Assembly (NCBI GenBank): GCA_964640725.1
Contig: CAZXIJ010000026.1
Coordinates: forward strand, 1-57,705
From: CALHVX01 sp964640725
Lineage (GTDB): Bacteria > Pseudomonadota > Gammaproteobacteria > Pseudomonadales > Azotimanducaceae
Direction: 5' to 3'
Length of the DNA stretch: 57,705 nt
Shown: piece by piece, positions 52,901 to 57,705 of the stretch
How the letters are laid out: every line of letters starts with the position of its first letter
Position numbering within the stretch: position 1 is the stretch's first letter
Position numbers and translations under genes: made by a program
Notes under the pieces: generated by a model
What the model saw: the letters and a program-made list of their open reading frames with translations, nothing else
Told to the model about the DNA's origin: nothing
Database searches by the model: none

Positions 52901-53174
52901 GACTGGCCGGCAACGCCCGGGCACCGCAACCGGCGTGCTGTTCGTGACCCTGGAAGACGAGACCGACAACATCAACGTAGTGGTCTGGTCGACGGTTCTG
53001 GAACAGTTTCGCGCGGCGCTGCTGCAGGGCCAGCTGCTGCTGGTACGGGGCATTCTGGAGCGGGAGGGCGCGGTCACGCATGTAATCGCCGGCGCGATCG
53101 AAGACCACACAGGCCTGCTCGGCACCCTGGGAACCCCGGACACCCAGGCGTTTCGATCCCGGGACTTTCGCTAG
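49962..53174 (+). CDS. dnaE2: Error-prone DNA polymerase III alpha-like DnaE2
   Basis: The 1070-residue C-family polymerase has a PHP domain (FAELQCASNYSFLKGAS at the N-terminus), the catalytic palm with NEPPDIDVDFEHERREEV (about 394-411), helix-hairpin-helix and a C-terminal OB fold (VRVAGLVTGRQR, FVTLEDET, about 970-1010). The PHP start has Gln at a position that is His in DnaE1, typical of DnaE2. With ImuA and ImuB it copies damaged DNA during the SOS response. It starts inside imuB, consistent with one operon under LexA. Confidence 0.96.
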   Translation: MATSPEAAPAFAELQCASNYSFLKGASHPEELVERAIALGYQGLAVTDECSLAGVVKAHVATEEARSRGATGPFKLIVGASFALSAKAPERPETAATAELGTLVLLAPSREGYGQISALITRLRRRSPKGYYYLVPEDLRWGLKDALALWVPPAGPIDELTAIAQTLSAQFPRFWLALSLFQEALDLDKTAKALTLAIRLSVPLVATNDVHMHHVSRQPLQELLTAIRLKTTVAKLGQQTAQNAERRLRSRRALAALYPAELLAESVAIAGQCHFSLSELRYEYPEELVPPHLTPTRFLRQLTFAGAQERFPDGIPAHVTELVEKELALIAELGYEHFFLTVQDIVAFARSQQILCQGRGSAANSAVCYCLHITEVDPSKLSVLFERFVSKERNEPPDIDVDFEHERREEVIQYLYRRYSRERAALAATLITYRPKSAVRDVGKALGLDLDLVDLLAKSLAWWDNKAALGERLAAAGMDPESRKADQFLHLVHQILGFPRHLSQHVGGFVISRGPLSQLVPVENASMAERTVIQWDKDDLEALGLLKVDVLGLGMLTALRKAMDLVNTHRRPPGTPPLTLATMPPEDPQTYAMLQAGDSVGVFQVESRAQMSMLPRLKPEKFYDLVVEVAIVRPGPIQGDMVHPYLRRRQGLEPVDYPSAAVRKVLERTLGIPIFQEQVIELAMVAAGFSAGEADQLRRAMAAWKRKGGLMPFEQKLIDGMLARGHSRDFAERVFRQIQGFGEYGFPESHAASFALLVYFSAWLKRHEPAAFYCGLLNSLPMGFYSPSQLIQDARRHGLSISGVDVQLSDPDHRLTDQGRALQLGLRLVKGLDPATSERIAAARPYRDPADLQQRAGLTRQQCEFLARAGALKALSGHRHQAHWDIAGVREALPIEAAAAAEQAGQASERAQVQEAGQPLKLPAPATGEEVLADYRYLSLSLGPHPLSLLRDALPGRPTRRASELDRCRHKQPVRVAGLVTGRQRPGTATGVLFVTLEDETDNINVVVWSTVLEQFRAALLQGQLLLVRGILEREGAVTHVIAGAIEDHTGLLGTLGTPDTQAFRSRDFR

Positions 53175-53216
53175 GGCTGTTCGCCCGCTGTTGGGCTGGC
53201 CAGGAGCGGGCCGGGC

Positions 53217-54326
53217 TCAGGCGCGCTTCTTGTCCGAATCGTCGGTGCTGTCGCCGCGCTGCTGACGCACTTCGTTGATCAGGTCTTCGACCATCAGGCG
53301 AACGAAAGAAATCTCTTCCTTGACCTCGGCCAGCTCTGGCTTGACGTGATGGCCGAGCATATCGACAGCCCGCTCAATGGACGCCAGACGCTGCTGAACG
53401 TTGGCTTTATCGAACATGACCTTGGCCATGGTCTCCAGGGGCTCGCCGTGCGTCTTGAAAACGTCGGCAGTCGTGGGCGAATCGCCTGCGGCTTCGGCGG
53501 CTGATTTGCCGCCCCAGAACTCTGTGCCGATTTCCTGGGCCACAGCATCGACCATGGCAGGCGTAATGACATCGGCCTCTTCCAGGAAGGTAAACAGCAG
53601 CAATCGGTCGCACAGGTTGTTGATTCGCCGCGGCACGCCTTCGCAAAAATCGAAGATGGCCGAGAAGACCGCATCTTCAAACCGCGGGTTGTCTTGCCAG
53701 CCGACCAGCGACAGCCGGTGCTCGATGTAGGTACGCGTTTCTTCTTCGTTCAGCGGGTTCAGATGGTAGGTCGCAATGACTCGCTGGCGCAGCTGCTCGA
53801 AGCCCTCGCCCAGCAGCGTGCCACGAAACTCGCCCTGCCCCAGCAGGAAGACCTGCACCAGCGGTCGCCCCTGAACATGAAAGTTAGACAGCATGCGCAG
53901 CTCTTCAACGGACCGGGCCGGAAGGTTCTGCGCCTCGTCTACGATCAGCAGCACCCGCCGGTTCTGCATCGCCTGCTGTTTAAAGAGATTTTCCAGCTCC
54001 CCCAGCAGCGAAGCCTTGCTGGTAAATTCGCCGGTCAGCCCGAAGTTAGCGGCAACCAGCTGCAGCAGATCGTCCTCGGCGAGCTGGGTGGTAACAATGG
54101 TCGCCACCAGCATGTCGCGCGCATCGACATTGCGCAGCAGGGTGTGGACCAGAGTAGTTTTGCCGGTACCGACATCGCCCGTAATGACAATGAAACCGTC
54201 AGCCTGGCTGAGCCCGTATTCGAGGAACGACAGCGCGCGCTTGTGCTCCTTGCTGGGATAGAAGAACGCCGCGTCTGGAGACAGCTGGAACGGTTTGGCG
54301 CTCAGCCCAAAGTGTTCTTCATACAT
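53217..54326 (-). CDS. PEP-CTERM/exosortase-A-locus secretion ATPase
   Basis: The 369-residue AAA+-like ATPase begins MYEEHFGLSAKPFQLSPD, the hallmark of the PEP-CTERM-locus subfamily (ExeA-like). It has Walker A TGDVGTGKTTLVHTLL (about 46-61), Walker B LLIVDEAQNL and an arginine/sensor region LNPLNEEETRTYIEHRL. A C-terminal tail has coiled-coil tendency. Such proteins take part in exopolysaccharide export next to exosortase genes. It lies one base after the tyrosine kinase gene on the same strand. Confidence 0.93.
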   Translation of the reverse strand: MYEEHFGLSAKPFQLSPDAAFFYPSKEHKRALSFLEYGLSQADGFIVITGDVGTGKTTLVHTLLRNVDARDMLVATIVTTQLAEDDLLQLVAANFGLTGEFTSKASLLGELENLFKQQAMQNRRVLLIVDEAQNLPARSVEELRMLSNFHVQGRPLVQVFLLGQGEFRGTLLGEGFEQLRQRVIATYHLNPLNEEETRTYIEHRLSLVGWQDNPRFEDAVFSAIFDFCEGVPRRINNLCDRLLLFTFLEEADVITPAMVDAVAQEIGTEFWGGKSAAEAAGDSPTTADVFKTHGEPLETMAKVMFDKANVQQRLASIERAVDMLGHHVKPELAEVKEEISFVRLMVEDLINEVRQQRGDSTDDSDKKRA

Positions 54327-54327
54327 A

Positions 54328-55506
54328 TCAGGAATGGGTGCCCGTCTTGACCGCGTCCATTTCGGCAGTGTTGCCGCTCTCCTGGGCTTTGCCGTAGCCG
54401 TACCCGTAACCGTAGCCGTAGCCCTGGCTGAAGCGACTGTTGCCGCTGATCTTGTTCAGGATCAGGCTCACGCGCTCGTAGTCGTTGAACTCAGCCAGCG
54501 CCTGCGTCACCGCTTCCTTGGGCGTGCGATTGGCCTCAACCACCATCAAAATTTCGCTCATGTGCTCGGCCAGCACCGCGGCTTCCGTCGTCACCAACAA
54601 GGGTGCTGAATCAAAGACCACGATGCGATCGGGGTTGTCTTCTGCAAGGCTGATGGCAAAGGACTGCATCAGGTCGCTGGCAAACAGCTCATCCAGATTT
54701 TCCTGGTACTGTCCGGCCGGTATCACAGACAAGCGCGGCACATTGGTGCCGAGCAGCGCTTCGCTCACCATGCTGGGGTTCTTCAGCACTTCGCCAAGCC
54801 CTACACGATCCATCAGATTGAACTGGCGGGTCAGGTCTGATTTGGCAATGTCGCCGTCCACGAGCAGCACCGTGTGGTCGACTTCGGCGGCCAGACTCAT
54901 GGCCAGATTGATCGTCACGCTGGTTTTGCCTTCGCCGGCCAGCGCGCTGGTCACCATGACGAGATTCGGCGGCACGCTCCGGGCGGCCCGGTTCTCAGCC
55001 GTTCTCGCTGCTTTCGGCGACGCCAGCAGCTGGCGCTGACGGTCAATGCGATTGAGCAGCTGGCGTTTGATGCGTCGGAATTCCTGGGCCTGAGCCGTTC
55101 CGGAACCTTCGGGCCGGATGTAGCCCTCGCGCTCCAGCGCTTCCAGATCGAGCTCCACCACGCCCGCTGGCACAGCAGGGATCCGGAAAGTGACCGGGCC
55201 GGTACTGCCGGCGCGCGCCGCCGGGGCATCGTTGCCAGGCTGCGTGCCGGTTTGCCCGAAGGCAGAATTGGCAAGATCGGGTGCCGTGTCGAGGCCGAGG
55301 CTAATCGGCTTCAATCCGTGCCGATCCGCGGGCGTGACTTCCGCCTTGGGCGGAGGCGCCGGCGGTGCAGCTTGCGCAGTCGAGGTGTCCGGCGCATTGG
55401 CGCGGGGCCCATCAGGCACGGAGGAACCCGCGGGTTCGGGGGTGCCGGCCTGCTTGGCCTTGCGTTTTGCAGCCAGCTTGGCTGCCGCTTTTTCGATGGT
55501 ACTCAT
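54328..55506 (-). CDS. PEP-CTERM-locus exopolysaccharide tyrosine autokinase
   Basis: The 392 residues start with a basic and Pro/Ala-rich region (about 1-105), then the BY-kinase domain: Walker A SALAGEGKTSVTINLA (about 188-203), Walker A' LLVDGDIAKSDLT and Walker B IVVFDSAPLLV. A Gly-Tyr tail with five Tyr (GYGYGYGYGYG) near the C-terminus is the likely autophosphorylation cluster. No membrane segments are present, so it needs a separate chain-length protein. It would control exopolysaccharide chain length and export. The gene is divergent from a sugar-nucleotide dehydrogenase gene. Confidence 0.93.
   Translation of the reverse strand: MSTIEKAAAKLAAKRKAKQAGTPEPAGSSVPDGPRANAPDTSTAQAAPPAPPPKAEVTPADRHGLKPISLGLDTAPDLANSAFGQTGTQPGNDAPAARAGSTGPVTFRIPAVPAGVVELDLEALEREGYIRPEGSGTAQAQEFRRIKRQLLNRIDRQRQLLASPKAARTAENRAARSVPPNLVMVTSALAGEGKTSVTINLAMSLAAEVDHTVLLVDGDIAKSDLTRQFNLMDRVGLGEVLKNPSMVSEALLGTNVPRLSVIPAGQYQENLDELFASDLMQSFAISLAEDNPDRIVVFDSAPLLVTTEAAVLAEHMSEILMVVEANRTPKEAVTQALAEFNDYERVSLILNKISGNSRFSQGYGYGYGYGYGKAQESGNTAEMDAVKTGTHS
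54391..54423 (-). repeat. Gly-Tyr hexamer repeat in the kinase tail
   Basis: Five and a half copies of a six-base unit (GGCTAC-like on the minus strand) encode alternating Gly and Tyr. Slippage in this tract would add or remove Tyr pairs without changing frame. Confidence 0.85.
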
Positions 55507-55722
55507 AGCCGCCGAACGGTCAGGTAGAACGGGGCAAGTGTAAAGGGTTGCGTGACGAGCGCGGTGTAAATCATTGTATTTTGAGACATGATTTTCACTA
55601 TCTGGGGGATGTCGCTACCGCCGGGCAATCTGGCCAGGGTTGCAAACGCTCTTCACAGACTGCCGCCCACGATCTGCGGCATACTCCGCGCCTTCCAGTC
55701 CGAACCGGCCGACAACACACCC

Positions 55723-56689
55723 ATGTTCAAACAGATTCTCGAGAAGGATTCTCGAATCGCAGTCCTCGGACTGGGATACGTCGGCCTTCCTCTGGCCGTG
55801 GAGTTCGGCAAGCACTTTCAGACCATCGGCTTCGATATCAGCGCGGATCGAGTCAACGCACTGCGAAAGTGCGAAGACTCGACGCTGGAAGTCAGCACCG
55901 AAGAGCTCAAGCTCTCAACTAAGTTAACTTTCACCGTCGATATCGAAGCGCTTCGTCAATGCAGCATTTATATCGTCACGGTGCCGACCCCCATCGATGA
56001 CAATCGGCGACCCGACCTTGGACCGCTGATTGCGGCGAGCAAGACGGTTGGCCAGGTCATCAGCGCCGGCGATATCGTCATTTACGAATCGACGGTCTAT
56101 CCCGGCGCCACGGAGCACGACTGCGTGCCGGTGGTCGAGCAACATTCCGGCCTGACCTTCAACAAAGACTTCTTCGCGGGCTACTCCCCGGAGCGCATCA
56201 ACCCTGGCGACAAACAGCACAGGTTGCCTGACATCGTTAAGGTCACCTCCGGGTCAACGCCGGAGGCTGCAGCCTTCGTGGACGCCTTGTACAGCACCAT
56301 TATTACCGCCGGGACACACCCGGCGCCGTCGNNNNNNNNNNNNNNNNNNNNNNNNNNNNNNNNNNNNNNNNNNNNNNNNNNNNNNNNNNNNNNNNNNNNN
56401 NNNNNNNNNNNNNNNNNNNNNNNNNNNNNNNGAAGAGCTGCGCAGCTACGGCATCGAACCGGAAATCTGCGACCCCTGGGTCGACAGCGACGAGGCTCAG
56501 ACTGAGTACGGGGTATCCGTGACCCGGGAGCCGTCTCGCACAGACTACGACGGGGTGCTGCTGTGCGTTGCGCACGACCAGTTCCGGTCCCTTGGGCTAG
56601 CCGGTCTTTGTGAATTGACGCAGGATCCCCGGGTCATTTTTGACGTGAAGGGCATCCTGCCCGCTCACGAAGATGTGGCGCGTCTTTAG
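55723..56689 (+). CDS. tviB: UDP-N-acetylglucosamine/UDP-sugar 6-dehydrogenase (interrupted by assembly gap)
   Basis: The 203 residues before the gap contain the NAD-binding RIAVLGLGYVGLPLAVEFG (about 11-29), TVPTPIDDNRRPDL and YSPERINPGDKQH, with the catalytic Lys/Glu region near VYESTVYPG. The 85 residues after it, EELRSYGIEPEICDPWVD to the stop, are the UDP-binding C-terminal domain. Together they make 288; TviB/WbpO-type proteins have about 425, so about 410 bases are missing although only 100 Ns are shown, and the two parts are in different frames. It makes UDP-uronic acids for exopolysaccharide. The ATG is chosen by family; a longer frame exists upstream. Confidence 0.92.
56332..56431. 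other. Assembly gap, 100 Ns, inside the sugar dehydrogenase gene
   Basis: The gap interrupts the central part of the dehydrogenase, so the catalytic Cys and the dimer helix are not visible. The real length should be near 400 bases if the gene is intact. Confidence 0.98.
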
Positions 56690-56716
56690 GCTGCGCGTCA
56701 GTAACAGCGAGTCCTC

Positions 56717-57705
56717 ATGAAAGTACTGGTTACCGGCGCTGCCGGCTTCATTGGATCCTTCACCGCTCACCGCCTGCTCGACCGTGGCGATGAGGTTGTG
56801 GGCTTCGACAACCTGAACAGCTACTACGACGTGACCCTGAAGGAAGCCCGCCTGGCGCGGCTCACGGATCGGGAAGGGTTCCAGTTTGTGCGCGGCAACC
56901 TGGAAGACACCGCGGCAGTACGCGCGATGTTCGACGCGCACCGTCCCGATCGAGTCGTACACCTGGCGGCCCAGGCCGGTGTTCGCTACTCCCTGGAGCA
57001 GCCCCAGGCCTACGTCGACGCCAACGTTACCGGCTACCTGAATATTTTGGAGTCGTGCCGACACGTCGGCACCGACCATCTGGTCTACGCATCGACCAGC
57101 TCCGTGTACGGCAGCCACACCAACATGCCGTTCTCGACCCACGAGGGGGTTGATCACCCGGTCAGCCTGTATGCCGCGACCAAGAAAGCCAACGAGCTGA
57201 TGGCACATACCTACAGCCACCTGTTCGAGATCCCGACCACCGGGGTGCGCTTCTTCACCGTGTACGGCCCCTGGGGGCGTCCGGACATGGCGCTGTTCGA
57301 CTTCACCCGCAAGATCATCGCCGGGGAGCCCATCAAGGTGTTCAACTACGGCAACCACACCCGGGATTTCACCTACGTCGAGGACATCGTCGAGGGCGTA
57401 CTTCGAGTCCTCGACAAGCCGGCCGTCGGCAACCCCGCCTGGACCAGCGATGCGCCAGATCCGGCAAGCTCTGCCGCGCCCTATCGAATCTACAACATCG
57501 GCAGCAACTCGCCGCTCAAGCTCATGCGCTACATCGAGTTGCTGGAGCAGACGCTCGGCATCGAAGCGAAGAAGGAGATGCTGCCGCTGCAGCCCGGCGA
57601 TGTACCGGATACTTTTGCCAACGTCGACGATCTGATCCGCGACGTCGGCTACAAGCCCGATACCCCCGTCGAGCACGGCATTCACGAGTTCGTCCGCTGG
57701 TACAA
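56717..57705 (+). CDS. UDP-glucuronate 4-epimerase-like NAD-dependent epimerase (3' end outside window)
   Basis: The frame is open from the ATG to the end of the window (329 codons), and homologues have about 335, so only a few residues are missing. It is an extended SDR enzyme: GAAGFIGSFTAHRLL (Gly-rich NAD motif, about 7-21), VVHLAAQAGVRYS (about 75-87), Ser in STSSVYG, catalytic YxxxK in YAATKKANE (about 152-160), and TVYGPWGRPDMA. It would make UDP-galacturonate or a related sugar from the product of the upstream dehydrogenase. It starts 27 bases after that gene. Confidence 0.93.
   Translation, partial: MKVLVTGAAGFIGSFTAHRLLDRGDEVVGFDNLNSYYDVTLKEARLARLTDREGFQFVRGNLEDTAAVRAMFDAHRPDRVVHLAAQAGVRYSLEQPQAYVDANVTGYLNILESCRHVGTDHLVYASTSSVYGSHTNMPFSTHEGVDHPVSLYAATKKANELMAHTYSHLFEIPTTGVRFFTVYGPWGRPDMALFDFTRKIIAGEPIKVFNYGNHTRDFTYVEDIVEGVLRVLDKPAVGNPAWTSDAPDPASSAAPYRIYNIGSNSPLKLMRYIELLEQTLGIEAKKEMLPLQPGDVPDTFANVDDLIRDVGYKPDTPVEHGIHEFVRWY

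Overview
The window is about 57.7 kb of high-GC DNA from a scaffold, with two 100-N gaps. Gene content points to a free-living gammaproteobacterium, probably near the Xanthomonadales/Chromatiales: E. coli-like SppA, EtfAB and a YhaJ/YqjF/YqjG-type unit, an xps-ordered type II secretion operon, DUF1285 and DUF1631 proteins, an ECF sigma factor, an imuA-imuB-dnaE2 cassette behind LexA boxes, and PEP-CTERM/exosortase-A type exopolysaccharide genes. The taxon is inferred from gene families only. No rRNA, tRNA, CRISPR array or transposase was seen.

Layout. 1-6.1 kb: the 3' end of a non-ribosomal peptide synthetase, facing a very large lipoprotein that joins six Calx-beta repeats, a sugar-dehydrogenase propeller and a diheme cytochrome c, then about 0.7 kb without genes bounded by AT-rich direct repeats. 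6.1-12 kb: a YhaJ-like LysR regulator divergent from a DoxX gene and a glutathionyl-hydroquinone reductase; a crotonase; and an overlapping set of an NTF2-like protein, a membrane histidine kinase and a stand-alone receiver. 12.4-17.9 kb: an exopolysaccharide-initiating sugar transferase, a D-aminoacylase-type amidohydrolase, small lipoprotein and secreted proteins, and a short DUF1631 protein. 18.1-25.7 kb: a tightly overlapped gspE-F-G-H-I-J-K-L-M operon without gspC, gspD or gspN.

26-34.5 kb: an ECF sigma gene with a broken fecR remnant, pyrB running into the first gap, an AP2-like small protein, etfBA, a moaA/lipoprotein/DUF1285 unit, a probable 116-nt structured small RNA with C-rich loops, and murF. 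34.5-43.4 kb: sppA; a leftward gor/alkaline phosphatase/AGCS transporter unit followed by a DUF1232 gene; and a divergent thiamine-diphosphate enzyme ending in a strong terminator. 43.5-47.4 kb: a tryptophan-tryptophylquinone (TTQ) amine dehydrogenase cluster (mauE, mauD, a monoheme cytochrome c, heavy chain, light chain) divergent from a secreted cupin. 47.4-53.2 kb: the SOS mutasome imuA-imuB-dnaE2 under two tandem LexA boxes. 53.2-57.7 kb: a PEP-CTERM-type ATPase and tyrosine autokinase, divergent from a UDP-sugar dehydrogenase (broken by the second gap) and a UDP-glucuronate-type epimerase cut by the window end.

The strongest candidates for something undescribed are the C-rich-loop small RNA between moaA and murF, the Calx-beta/dehydrogenase/cytochrome fusion, the amine dehydrogenase cluster with its own cytochrome, and the AGCS carrier with a duplicated extramembrane insert.
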